From assembly GCA_003248865.1 (NCBI GenBank), contig QFPK01000009.1, forward strand, positions 1-64,000: a DNA stretch of 64,000 nucleotides, read 5' to 3'. Positions 15,158-24,207 of the stretch are shown here, piece by piece. A program made the translations under genes and the position numbers. Origin of the DNA: Sphingomonas sp. (GTDB lineage Bacteria > Pseudomonadota > Alphaproteobacteria > Sphingomonadales > Sphingomonadaceae). Under the pieces are notes generated by a model, which saw nothing but the letters and a program-made list of their open reading frames with translations, made no database searches and had not been told where the DNA came from. The number at the start of each line of letters is the position of its first letter. Positions within the stretch are counted from its first letter, which is position 1.

Positions 15158-17128
15158 ATGATCGGCGAAGATGATTTCGAACCTCGTCTCGGCCGTCTGC
15201 GATCACGGGGTGGCAGGGCCGGGCGCAGCTACCTCCAGCGCGTCCTGCACGCCCAGGCGCGGGCGGGCGGCGGCAAGCCCGTCGGCAAGGGTTTCAATGG
15301 CAGTCGCATCGGGCGGGGCGCGGTCGCCGCGCGGATGCTGGGAAGCCGGGATCGCTTCGCCACCCAGCGCCAGCGCCGTGTGATCGTGAAGTCGCGGCTG
15401 ATCCTGCTGAACAGGCCCAAGAGCCTCGACGCCGCACGTGCGCATCTGCGCTACATCCAGCGCGACGGGGTCACGCGGGAGGGCGAGCCAGGCAGGCTCT
15501 ACGGCGCCGGACGGGACAAGATCGATGGCCGCGATTTCCTCGACCGGCAGGCCGGGGACCGCCACCAGTTCCGCTTCATCGTCTCGCCCGAGGACGGCTC
15601 CGAGTATGAAGACCTGAAACCCCTGACCCGCCGGCTGATGGCGCAGATGGAGCAGGACCTGGGCACGAAGCTGGATTGGGTCGCGGTCGACCATTTCAAC
15701 ACGGGGCATCCCCACATCCATATAGTCGTGCGCGGCAAGACCGATCAGGGCCGGGACCTGGTGATCGCGCCGGAGTATCTGACCTCGGGTCTGCGCGAAC
15801 GCGCCGCCGAGTTGGTGTCGATCGACCTTGGGCCCCGCACCGACGTCCAGATCAAGGACCGGCTTCAGCGCGAGGTCGAGCAGGAGCGACTGACCGGCAT
15901 CGATCGTCGTCTGCTGCGCGACATGGACGTCGACCGTATCGTCACCGCTGCCGATCCCGATCCGTTCCAGCAAACGCTGCGCGCCGGCCGGCTGAAGAAA
16001 CTCGCCGACCTCGGCCTGGCCGAAGCGCGCGGAGCCGGCCGGTGGACCCTGGCCGGCGGCCTCGACGACACCCTGCGCCGGATGGGCGAGCGCGGCGACA
16101 TCATCCGCACCCTGCAGCGCGCCTTCAGCGCTAACAGTCTGGAGCGCGCGCCGGGCGACATCGCCATCGCCGATCCCGCGACCATGACGCCGATCGTCGG
16201 CAAGATCGTCGAGCGCGGGTTGTCCGACGAGATGAACGATCGCCACTACCTGATCGTCGACGCCACCGACGGGCGGGTCCACTATGTCGATATCGGCCGG
16301 GGCGCCGCCACCGACATGATCCCCATCGGCGCGGTGGTGCGCGTCGCGCCGACGCAGACCCAGGCGCGCGCCGCCGATCGCACCGTGGCGGCGATCGCCG
16401 AGGCGAACGGCGGGCGATACAGCATCGATCGGCATCTGAGGCATGATCCGTCGGCGACCGAAGCGTTCGCCGAGATGCATGTCCGGCGACTGGAAGCGAT
16501 CCGGAAACTGACCCAGGACGTCGAGCGCGAGCCGGACGGGACCTGGACCATCGCCCCCGATCACATCGAGCGCGCCGCCGCTTTCGAGGCGCAGCGGGCC
16601 AGGGCTACGCCGGTGATCGTCGACACCTTGTCCTCCGTGCCGCTCGATCGGCAGGCCGGTCATGACGGTGCGACCTGGCTGGATCGCGAGCTGGTCTCCG
16701 CGCAGCCGGAGCCGCTGCGCGCGGTTGGGTTCGGAGCCGAGGTGGCGGCGGCCAAGGTGCTGCGCCAGCGCTGGCTGGTCGACCAGGAACTGGCCGACGA
16801 AGAACAGGGTCGTGTGGCTTATCGCGCCAACCTGCTGACCCGCTTGCGCCAGCGCGAACTCAGCCGCGTCGCCGGCAAGCTCTCCGATGAGCTGGGACTG
16901 AGCTATGTCGAGAGCAAGTCCGGCAACCGCGTGGAGGGCATCTATCGGCGGCCGGTGGACCTGGCCTCGGACCGTTACGCCCTGGTCGAAAAGTCCCGCG
17001 AGTTCACCCTGGTCCCGTGGCGGCCGGTGCTGGAGCGGCATCTGGACCAATCAGTGTCCGGCGTGATGAAGGGCGACGGGATCAATTGGACAATCGGGCG
17101 GGGGCGGAGCGGGCCGTCGGTGTCGTGA
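15158..17128 (+). CDS. rlxS: RlxS-type relaxase/mobilization nuclease (DUF3363)
   Basis: A 656-residue relaxase. The metal-binding cluster is HFNTGHPHIHIVVRG with H179, H184, H186 and H188, and an upstream DRHQFRFIVSPEDG motif marks the nuclease core (residues ~70-210). The C-terminal ~400 residues match the DUF3363 region typical of RlxS from alphaproteobacterial ICEs. The enzyme would nick oriT and lead the strand into the Trb channel via TraG. The catalytic tyrosine could not be fixed by eye. The 15158 ATG was chosen because the longer frame to 14948 runs through the phased repeats. Confidence 0.88.
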   Translation: MIGEDDFEPRLGRLRSRGGRAGRSYLQRVLHAQARAGGGKPVGKGFNGSRIGRGAVAARMLGSRDRFATQRQRRVIVKSRLILLNRPKSLDAARAHLRYIQRDGVTREGEPGRLYGAGRDKIDGRDFLDRQAGDRHQFRFIVSPEDGSEYEDLKPLTRRLMAQMEQDLGTKLDWVAVDHFNTGHPHIHIVVRGKTDQGRDLVIAPEYLTSGLRERAAELVSIDLGPRTDVQIKDRLQREVEQERLTGIDRRLLRDMDVDRIVTAADPDPFQQTLRAGRLKKLADLGLAEARGAGRWTLAGGLDDTLRRMGERGDIIRTLQRAFSANSLERAPGDIAIADPATMTPIVGKIVERGLSDEMNDRHYLIVDATDGRVHYVDIGRGAATDMIPIGAVVRVAPTQTQARAADRTVAAIAEANGGRYSIDRHLRHDPSATEAFAEMHVRRLEAIRKLTQDVEREPDGTWTIAPDHIERAAAFEAQRARATPVIVDTLSSVPLDRQAGHDGATWLDRELVSAQPEPLRAVGFGAEVAAAKVLRQRWLVDQELADEEQGRVAYRANLLTRLRQRELSRVAGKLSDELGLSYVESKSGNRVEGIYRRPVDLASDRYALVEKSREFTLVPWRPVLERHLDQSVSGVMKGDGINWTIGRGRSGPSVS

Positions 17129-17143
17129 TACAGGGGGGTAGAC

Positions 17144-17172
17144 TTGCGATGTTATACAAAATCTTGTATAGG
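17144..17172 (+). promoter_or_regulatory. Promoter and palindromic operator of the toxin-antitoxin pair
   Basis: -35 TTGCGA (17144-17149), a 17-base spacer, and -10 TATAGG (17167-17172). A palindrome TATACAA-aatc-TTGTATA (17153-17170) fills the spacer and enters the -10, a good site for autorepression by the antitoxin. The expected transcription start (~17179) lies at the GTG start of the toxin, so the message may be leaderless. Confidence 0.65.
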
Positions 17173-17180
17173 CATTTCCG

Positions 17181-17522
17181 GTGAACGGCCCCATCAAGCC
17201 TGTCGAGTTTCGGGGCGGCGCGCTTGCCGATCTTCGCGCCTTTCCCGAAGAGGCGCGCCGGGAAGCGGGCTTCCAGCTCGATCAGGTGCAGAACGGTCGC
17301 GATCCGGACGACTGGAAGCCGATGACCACCATTGGCCCTGGTGTTCGCGAGATCAGGATAAGGGAGGCGAGCGGCGTCTTCCGGGTCATCTATGTGGCGA
17401 AGTTCGCCGACGCCGTGTTCGTCCTGCATTGCTTCCAGAAGAAGACGCAGAAGACGGGCCGGGAAGACATCGCGCTGGCGACCCGCCGGTACAGGGATCT
17501 GGTGCAGGAGTTGAGGCCATGA
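17181..17522 (+). CDS. RelE/HigB-type toxin (phage Gp49-like family)
   Basis: A 113-residue protein with the Gp49/HigB-like pattern: KPVEFRGGALADLRAFPEEARREAG, DWKPMTTIGPGVREIRIRE, FRVIYVAKFADAVFVLHCFQKKTQKT, and a C-terminal ALATRRYRDLV. Family toxins are ribosome-dependent mRNA endonucleases. Initiation is at a GTG with no Shine-Dalgarno site, about two bases after the predicted transcription start. Its stop overlaps the antitoxin ATG (toxin-first order, as in higBA). The pair probably stabilises the ICE. Confidence 0.85.
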   Translation: MNGPIKPVEFRGGALADLRAFPEEARREAGFQLDQVQNGRDPDDWKPMTTIGPGVREIRIREASGVFRVIYVAKFADAVFVLHCFQKKTQKTGREDIALATRRYRDLVQELRP

Positions 17523-17800
17523 ACAATGAACGGTTCCCCAGCGTGTGGGACGCGATCTCGGAGACCCCTGCGGAGGCCGAGAACATGAAGCTGCGCTCCA
17601 GCCTCATGCGGGCGCTGAAAGATCATATCGAGCATGAAAAGCTGAGCCAGTCACAGGCGGCAAAGCTTTTGGGCGTCACCCAGCCGCGCGTCTCCGACCT
17701 CATCCGCGGCAAGATCGATCTGTTCAGCCTCGACACCCTGGTCAACATGCTCGCCGCCGCCGGCCTGCACGTGGAGGTTCAGGTCGCAAGGGCGGCATGA
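17519..17800 (+). CDS. HigA/Xre-family antitoxin
   Basis: A 93-residue protein with a helix-turn-helix SQSQAAKLLGVTQPRVSDLIRGKIDLFSLDTLVNML at residues ~40-75, the usual Xre antitoxin of Gp49-type toxins. It should neutralise the upstream toxin and bind the TATACAA palindrome in the promoter. The ATG overlaps the toxin stop by ATGA, so synthesis is coupled. Near-full family length and no obvious defect. Confidence 0.87.
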   Translation: MNNERFPSVWDAISETPAEAENMKLRSSLMRALKDHIEHEKLSQSQAAKLLGVTQPRVSDLIRGKIDLFSLDTLVNMLAAAGLHVEVQVARAA

Positions 17801-17855
17801 CGACCGGTTGCACCGTGCCGGCGAACGATGATTTCACGCGGACGGGAGTGAGGCG

Positions 17856-19169
17856 ATGAAGGGCGATTTCTCGCGCGACAGCTTCGATCCGCACATGGCC
17901 TATCAGCGTATCCTGCACCAACAGGGCCGCTTGACGCTCGACGCCGAGTTCAACGAGCAGACGGCCGTCCTGCTTCATCTGCTGCGCACCACGACCTGCG
18001 ACCTGATCGGCCCGTACGGGGGGCCCGTGGACGACGCGGGGTTCGAAATCCGCCTCACCCAGGATGGAACGCTCGTTATCGGCGCGGGCCGCTACTATGT
18101 CGGCGGTCTGCTGGTGCAGAACGATCAACCGGCACCCTATCAGGTGCAGCCCTTCTATCGCCCGATGCCGGATGACGGTCCGCTGGCGTCAGGGGGCGAT
18201 GCACCGTCGCGCGTGACGCTGCTCTATCTTGAGGTGTTTGAACGGGTCGTCACGTCCCTCATTGATCCGGCGATCGCCGACCCGGCGCTTGACGGCATTG
18301 AAACGGCGCTCCGCGGGCAGGTCGTGTGGCAGGTTCGCGCCATCGAGACCGCTTTCGTCATGGACGAGGTGCTCGAAGATCCTGACGCCGCGTCCCAACA
18401 GGCCATGGTGATCCTGACCGCGTTGGACGATCGGCCTTCGGCCATGGCCGCGAGGGCCGCCCCTTCGGACGGGTTCGGCGACGGCATCACTGCGGGTTAC
18501 ACCGGGATGGAGAACGGCCTGTTCCGCATCGAGGTGCATCGCGGCGGCGTGGCGGGAGAGGCGCAGTTCAAATGGTCCCGCACCAACGCGGGCGTCGTCG
18601 CGCCGTGGCTTGGCCTCGATGGAGACCACCTCGTCATCGCCGACGCTGGCCGTCTGGAAGGTCGGCGTGTCATCGAACTGACCACCGCCGACAGGGAGTT
18701 GGATGGACGCGAAGGCGAACTGATCGAGATCGCACCCGCCGGCCAGAACCGATTTACAGTGGCGGCCGGCGACATCTCGGCCGTCCGCGCCCTTTGGGAC
18801 TCGGGTCTGGACAGGCCCTTCGCCCGGTCGTGGGACCGGGTGTCGGCCGGGCGTGGCGATGCGCCCGGCCTGACAGACATCGAGGAAGGAACGCCGGACC
18901 GCTGGCTCTGGCTCGACCTCGCCGACGGAATCCAGATCGCATTCTCACCAGGCGGCGTCTACCGGGTCGGGGATTACTGGCAGATACCCGTCAGAGCTGG
19001 CACAGGCGCGATACTCTGGCCAGGCGTAATCGGCGCTCAGGGCCGTTGGATTCCCGACGCCCGCGTACCGGCCGGGGTTCGGCGCTGGCGCGCGCCGCTT
19101 GCCTTGCATGGCCTTAGCGCCGGGCAGCCAATCCTGCAGGATTGCCGCCGGCTCTTTCCCCCTCGCTGA
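17856..19169 (+). CDS. DUF6519 domain-containing protein
   Basis: A 437-residue protein opening MKGDFSRDSFDPHMAYQRILHQQGRLTLDAEFNEQ, the hallmark of DUF6519 proteins, which I know mainly from loci related to phage tails and contractile injection systems. The rest is beta-rich with many Gly/Asp turns (for example GRYYVGGLLVQNDQ, FSPGGVYRVGDYWQIPVR), suggesting a repetitive beta structure. No tail, sheath or baseplate genes are nearby, so it is isolated cargo between the toxin-antitoxin pair and the mutasome. No signal peptide. Function unknown. Confidence 0.65.
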   Translation: MKGDFSRDSFDPHMAYQRILHQQGRLTLDAEFNEQTAVLLHLLRTTTCDLIGPYGGPVDDAGFEIRLTQDGTLVIGAGRYYVGGLLVQNDQPAPYQVQPFYRPMPDDGPLASGGDAPSRVTLLYLEVFERVVTSLIDPAIADPALDGIETALRGQVVWQVRAIETAFVMDEVLEDPDAASQQAMVILTALDDRPSAMAARAAPSDGFGDGITAGYTGMENGLFRIEVHRGGVAGEAQFKWSRTNAGVVAPWLGLDGDHLVIADAGRLEGRRVIELTTADRELDGREGELIEIAPAGQNRFTVAAGDISAVRALWDSGLDRPFARSWDRVSAGRGDAPGLTDIEEGTPDRWLWLDLADGIQIAFSPGGVYRVGDYWQIPVRAGTGAILWPGVIGAQGRWIPDARVPAGVRRWRAPLALHGLSAGQPILQDCRRLFPPR

Positions 19170-19450
19170 GACGAACCACCAACCGCTCCGGAGCAGGCCA
19201 TCACGACCCGATCATGGTTCCTGCGGCCAGCCCGGCAAACCAACGATCGGTTCATAGCGATCTCTTCAGGCAGTCGCTTGACGTTGCGGCCGCTGCGCGC
19301 TTTCAAATTCGGCGCATTGAAATCCGTAAAGCCGGGTTTCGATCCAGCGTTCGGACCGCGCGGCGGGACCGACGCGCGGGCGATCGACGGCGTGACCAAC
19401 GCGATTATGACTGCGAGACTCGATTGGATCGTGCAGTTCATGTCCGCCTG
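19170..19450. other. Convergent intergenic region between the DUF6519 gene and dnaE2
   Basis: About 280 bases between genes that converge. No supported coding frame and no clear hairpin plus T-run terminator. It may include decayed sequence left by insertion of one of the two cargo blocks. Confidence 0.35.
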
Positions 19451-22400
19451 CTACCGGAAATCCCGCGTCCTGACGCGGACCGATGGCGTGGTCGGCGACG
19501 CCGCTCGAACCTCGCGCGGATCGGGCCCGCTCGATCCATGGCGCGCGCCATCGCCGCGTCCGGCGGGCAAGGGGAACGGCCGGTCACGCCGCCCTACGCT
19601 GGCCAGCTCCGCCGACAGGTCGATCAGGCGATGCGCGACCAGATGCACCACCTCGCCCTCGCGCTGGATGCGGCCGTGGACGGCGATCATGCTGCTGGAC
19701 ATCACCACGCGGCGGTAGGTCTCGAACACCTTGGTCCACACCACGAGATTGGCGATGCCGGTTTCGTCCTCCAGGGTGATGAACATGACCCCGTTGGCCG
19801 AGCCGGGCCGCTGGCGCACCAGCACCAGCCCGGCGGCCTCCAGCCAGCGGCCGTCCTTCGCCGCCATCGCCTCACCGCAGGACACCATCTTTCGCCGGGC
19901 CAGATCGCCGCGCAGGAACGAGACCGGGTGGCTGCGCAGCGACAGGCCGACATGGCCGTAGTCCTCGACGACCTCGCGCCCGGCCGTCATGGGCCGCAGC
20001 GCCACCGTGGCTTCGGCGATCTCGGGCACGGCGGCGCCTTCGCGCGCGGCGGCGGCGACGAACAGCGGCAGGGATTCGTCCCGCAGCGCCTTGATCGCCC
20101 ACAGGGCGTCACGCCGCGCGAGCGCCAGGGCGGGACCAAAGGCGTCGGCCTCCGCCAGTGCGACCAGGGCGGCTGTGGGGATGGCGGCGCGGCGCCATAG
20201 ATCATCGGCCGACGCGAACGGCTCCTCGGCCCGTGTCGCCACCAGCGCCGCGCCATGGGCGTTGGCGAGGCTCTTGACCATGCGCAGGCCCAGCCGGACC
20301 GCGAACCGGCCTTGCCCGTCGGGTTCCAGCGTGCAGTCCCAACGCGAGGCGTTGACGCAGACCGGGCGCACCTCGACGCCGTGGTCGCGAGCGTCGCGCA
20401 CGATCTGCGCGGGCGCATAGAAGCCCATGGGCTGGCTGTTGAGCAGCGCCGCGCAGAATATGTCCGGGTGCCAGCATTTGAGCCAGGCCGAGGCGTAGGC
20501 GACCAAGGCGAAGGACGCCGCGTGGCTCTCGGGGAAGCCGTAGGAGCCGAAGCCTTCGAGCTGGGAGAAGGTCCGGTCGGCGAACTCGGCGGTGTAGCCG
20601 CGCGCGATCATGCCGCCCACCAGCTTGTCCTTGAACGCCGAGACCCCGCCGGTGTGCTTGAATGTCGCCATCGACTTCCTGAGTTGGTCGGCCTCGTCGG
20701 CGGTGAAGCCGGCGCAGACCATGGCCACGCGCATCGCCTGTTCCTGAAACAGCGGTACGCCCAGCGTCTTGCCCAGCACCTGTTCCAACTCGGGGGTCGG
20801 ATAGTCGACCGGCTCCAGCCCTTCGCGGCGGCGCAGATAGGGATGGACCATGTCGCCCTGGATCGGACCCGGCCGCACGATCGCCACCTGAACCACGAGA
20901 TCGTAGAAGGTGCGGGGCTTGAGGCGCGGCAGCATCGACATCTGCGCGCGGGACTCGATCTGGAAAGTGCCCAGCGTGTCCGCCTTCCTGATCATCGCAT
21001 AGGTGCGCGGGTCCTCAGCCGGGATGGAGGCGAGGTCGAGATCGATGCCCTTGTGCTCACGCAGCAGGTCAAGGCTCCGCTTAACGCAGGTCAGCATCCC
21101 CAGCGCCAACACGTCGACCTTCATGAATTTCAGCGCGTCGATGTCATCCTTGTCCCACTCGATCACCTGGCGGTCCGCCATCGCCGCCGGCTCGATCGGC
21201 ACAAGGTCGTCCAGTCGGTCGTTGGTGAGAACGAAGCCGCCCGGATGCTGGGACAGATGGCGCGGCGCGCCCATGAGCTGGCGCGCGAGGTCGATGGCGA
21301 GCCGGAGACGGCGGTCGTCGAGATTGAGGTTCAGTCCCTCGACATGCTTGTCCTGAACCCCCTCTTCGGACCAGCCCCATATCTGGCTCGACAGGGTGCG
21401 GATCAGGTCCTCGGTCAGGCCCAGCGCCTTGCCCACGTCTCTGAGCGCGCCCTTGGTGCGATAGCGGATCACGGTCGAGCAGAGCGCCGCATGGGTGCGG
21501 CCGTAATGGTCGAACACCCATTGCATGACGATCTCGCGCCGCTCGTGCTCGAAATCCACATCAATGTCGGGCGGCTCGCGCCGCGCCTCGGAGACGAAGC
21601 GCTCGAACAGCAGATCGTTGCGGCCCGGATCGATCGAAGTGATGCCCAGCACATAGCAGACCGCCGAGTTGGCGGCCGAGCCGCGCCCCTGGCACAGGAT
21701 GTCCTGCGACCGGGCGAAGCGGACGATGGAATTCACCGTCAGGAAGTACGGGGCGTAATCGAGCTTGCCGATCAGGCGCAACTCGTGGCGGAGCGTGGCC
21801 CGGACCTCCTCGGGCACGCCCTCGGGATAGCGTTCCGCCGCGCTTTCCCAGGTCAGCTTCTCCAGCGTCTCCTGCGGCGTCAATGCCGGGTCGGCGCGCT
21901 CTTCGGGATACTGGTAGGCCAGTTCGTCGAGCGAGAAGCGGCAGCGCTCCACGATCTCGCGCGTCCGGGCCAGCGCTTCGGGATAGCGGCCGAACAGCCG
22001 GTGCATCTCGTCGGGTGGCTTCAGATAGCGGTCGGCGTGGCGCTCGCGCCGGTCGCCCAGCTCGTCGATGGTGACGCCATGGCGGATGCAGGTGACGACA
22101 TCCTGAAGGACGCGACGGCCGGGCTCGTGGAACAGCACGTCGTTGGTGACGAGGGTCGCCACGCGCATCCGCGCGGCGAGGTTCGACAGTTCGAACAGCC
22201 GCATCTGGTCGTTGGGACGGCGGCGCAGGCTGAGCGCCAGATAGGCGCGGTCGCCGAAGGCGTCGCGCAGCCGGCGCAGTCGGAACTCGCAATCGTCGTC
22301 GGCCTCGTCGGGGACGAGGACCGCGATCAGGCCCTCGCTCCAATCCACGAGATCGGACCAGTCGAGACGGCACTTGCCCTTGCCGGCGCGGCCCTTGCCC

Positions 22401-22690
22401 AGCGACAGCAGGCGACATAGCCGCGAATAGGCCGGACGGTCGGTCGGATAGACAAGGACGGCGGTTCCATCGACCAGATCGAGCCGGCAGCCAACCACGA
22501 GACGCACGCCGGTCGTCCTGGCGGCTTCATGGGCGCGGACGATCCCGGCGAGGCTGTTGCGGTCGACGACCGCCAGCGCCTCGATCCCGAGCATGGCGGC
22601 CTGGGCGAACAGCTCTTCGCAACTGCTCGCCCCGCGCAGGAACGAGAAATGCGACGTCACCTGAAGTTCGGCGTAACGGGCGGCGGTCAT
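19451..22690 (-). CDS. dnaE2: Error-prone DNA polymerase DnaE2/ImuC
   Basis: A 1079-residue C-family polymerase of usual DnaE2 length. An N-terminal PHP domain (SHFSFLRGASSCEELFAQAA) precedes the polymerase core: CQGRGSAANSAVCYVLGIT, the catalytic aspartates in PPDIDVDFEHERREIV, and HPGGFVLTNDRLDDLVPIEPA. Helix-hairpin-helix and OB-fold regions follow (NGVMFITLEDETGIANLVVW). It is the translesion polymerase of the ImuA-ImuB-DnaE2 mutasome used in SOS mutagenesis. The ATG at 22690 overlaps the imuB stop. The apparent longer frame to 23395 is out-of-register overlap with imuB. Confidence 0.95.
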   Translation of the reverse strand: MTAARYAELQVTSHFSFLRGASSCEELFAQAAMLGIEALAVVDRNSLAGIVRAHEAARTTGVRLVVGCRLDLVDGTAVLVYPTDRPAYSRLCRLLSLGKGRAGKGKCRLDWSDLVDWSEGLIAVLVPDEADDDCEFRLRRLRDAFGDRAYLALSLRRRPNDQMRLFELSNLAARMRVATLVTNDVLFHEPGRRVLQDVVTCIRHGVTIDELGDRRERHADRYLKPPDEMHRLFGRYPEALARTREIVERCRFSLDELAYQYPEERADPALTPQETLEKLTWESAAERYPEGVPEEVRATLRHELRLIGKLDYAPYFLTVNSIVRFARSQDILCQGRGSAANSAVCYVLGITSIDPGRNDLLFERFVSEARREPPDIDVDFEHERREIVMQWVFDHYGRTHAALCSTVIRYRTKGALRDVGKALGLTEDLIRTLSSQIWGWSEEGVQDKHVEGLNLNLDDRRLRLAIDLARQLMGAPRHLSQHPGGFVLTNDRLDDLVPIEPAAMADRQVIEWDKDDIDALKFMKVDVLALGMLTCVKRSLDLLREHKGIDLDLASIPAEDPRTYAMIRKADTLGTFQIESRAQMSMLPRLKPRTFYDLVVQVAIVRPGPIQGDMVHPYLRRREGLEPVDYPTPELEQVLGKTLGVPLFQEQAMRVAMVCAGFTADEADQLRKSMATFKHTGGVSAFKDKLVGGMIARGYTAEFADRTFSQLEGFGSYGFPESHAASFALVAYASAWLKCWHPDIFCAALLNSQPMGFYAPAQIVRDARDHGVEVRPVCVNASRWDCTLEPDGQGRFAVRLGLRMVKSLANAHGAALVATRAEEPFASADDLWRRAAIPTAALVALAEADAFGPALALARRDALWAIKALRDESLPLFVAAAAREGAAVPEIAEATVALRPMTAGREVVEDYGHVGLSLRSHPVSFLRGDLARRKMVSCGEAMAAKDGRWLEAAGLVLVRQRPGSANGVMFITLEDETGIANLVVWTKVFETYRRVVMSSSMIAVHGRIQREGEVVHLVAHRLIDLSAELASVGRRDRPFPLPAGRGDGARHGSSGPDPREVRAASPTTPSVRVRTRDFR

Positions 22691-24207
22691 GCGAACAGCC
22701 CGTGCAGGAACCAGCGATGCGATCCGGTGGCCGGGTCCTCGCCGTCGCCGGAGCGGTAGATCCAGAACCGCTCGCCTGCGTCGTCCTCGACCACGAAATA
22801 GTCCCGCACCGCCTCCAGCTCGGCGTCGCGCCGCCACCATTCGCCGAACACCCGCTCCGGCCCGTCGGCGCGCGCCACCCGCCGCCGGACGCCGCGCCAG
22901 GTGAAGGCGACCGGCGGATGGTCGGGCAGCAGCGCCACCGTCTGGATCATCTCGGGCGAGGTCAGCAGCCGCGACGGTCGCGGCCAGCGCCCGGTCCAGT
23001 CCGTCCCGCAGGCCGGGGCGAGCGGCGCCAGTCGGCCGACCGCCCGTTCCGGCACGTCGCTTTGCAGCGGGGTCGCCCGATAGAGGCCGTGCGCGCCGAC
23101 GCGGTTGGCGAGCAGGTCGACCAGGCCCGATAGGTCCGGCGTCGCCGGATCGATCAGGGATACGGTCTGCCCCGGCCCCATCGGCGCGACGATCGGGGCG
23201 GCCAGGGTCAGCATGTCGATCCCGAAGCCGGGCTCGATGGTCTCGATCTTGTCGCACAGCAGCCGGGTCAGCCGCCGGACGTCGCGGGAGGGCCGTGCGA
23301 GGCCGACGCGCACGGCCTGGACGTGGTTGTCGACGCGGGCGCAGATCAGGTCCAGCCGGCGCGCGCCCGTTCCTTTCGTCTCCAGCGCCTCGCAAAGGCG
23401 CACGACCAGCTTGCCGATATAGCGGGCGATCGTCTCCGGCGCGGCGATCGGCTCGGCGAAGGCGCGCCGGACCTCGATCATCTCGGGCGGGCGCACCGGA
23501 TCGATCGGCTCCGACACCCGCCCGGTCGCCTGATCGAGCCGGCGATCCAGTTCCGGCCCGAACCGCAGGATGAGCGGCGCCCGGGGTTTGGCGAGCAGGT
23601 CGCCGATCCGTTCGAACCCCAGCGTACCGAGCGTCGTCGTCAGCGCGGCCGGCAGCCGCAGGGCGACCAGCGGCAGCGCCGCCGCCTCTCGCGCGCTCTC
23701 GCCGGGCGACGAGACATGGATCGGGCAGGCGACGTGGCGGGCGAGCGCATGGGCCGCGCCCCAGCTATCGGCGATGGCCGCGCGGGCGCTGACGCCGGCC
23801 TCGGCCAGACGCTCGACCATGCCGGCCAGCATCGCCGCATCGCCGCCGTGCAGATGGTCCGCCCCCGTCGTGTCCATGACCAGTCCGTCGGGCGGATCGG
23901 CGGCGACGATCGGCGCGTAGCGGCGCAGCATCCAGACCGCGAGCCGCTCCAGGGCGTCGCGGTCGCCTTCGGGCTGGGCGTCGTTCAGGACGAGGCCCGG
24001 CACAAGGACCTGCGCCTGGGTCGCGGTCATGCCCACCCGTATTCCGGCCGCGCAGGCGGCATGATCCGCCGCCAGCACGGCGCGCCGCCGTCCGTCGTGG
24101 CCGACCAGAACCAACGGCGCATCAGGCGGCGGCGCCGCGTCCCCATCCGCGCGCCGAACCCGATCGGTCGGCCAGGTCGGCAGGTAGAGCGAGACGACCC
24201 TGCTCAT
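22687..24207 (-). CDS. imuB: ImuB, Y-family polymerase-like mutasome hub
   Basis: A 506-residue Y-family-like protein: YLPTWPTDRVRR at the start, then AADHAACAAGIRVGMTATQAQVLVPGL, APIVAADPPDGLVMDTTGADHLHGG, and a long C-terminal extension. ImuB lacks polymerase activity and acts as the adaptor joining DnaE2 and ImuA to the beta clamp. The normal acidic active-site pattern of Y-family polymerases is indeed not evident at the N-terminus. It overlaps imuA by about 86 bases and dnaE2 by 4. Confidence 0.93.
   Translation of the reverse strand: MSRVVSLYLPTWPTDRVRRADGDAAPPPDAPLVLVGHDGRRRAVLAADHAACAAGIRVGMTATQAQVLVPGLVLNDAQPEGDRDALERLAVWMLRRYAPIVAADPPDGLVMDTTGADHLHGGDAAMLAGMVERLAEAGVSARAAIADSWGAAHALARHVACPIHVSSPGESAREAAALPLVALRLPAALTTTLGTLGFERIGDLLAKPRAPLILRFGPELDRRLDQATGRVSEPIDPVRPPEMIEVRRAFAEPIAAPETIARYIGKLVVRLCEALETKGTGARRLDLICARVDNHVQAVRVGLARPSRDVRRLTRLLCDKIETIEPGFGIDMLTLAAPIVAPMGPGQTVSLIDPATPDLSGLVDLLANRVGAHGLYRATPLQSDVPERAVGRLAPLAPACGTDWTGRWPRPSRLLTSPEMIQTVALLPDHPPVAFTWRGVRRRVARADGPERVFGEWWRRDAELEAVRDYFVVEDDAGERFWIYRSGDGEDPATGSHRWFLHGLFA

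Noticed and set aside
15203..17050. 615-residue open frame on the minus strand
   Set aside because: Antisense to rlxS, which has the HPHIH relaxase motif.
20255..22420. 721-residue open frame on the plus strand
   Set aside because: Lies fully antisense to dnaE2, which has clear polymerase motifs; long antisense frames are expected in GC-rich DNA.
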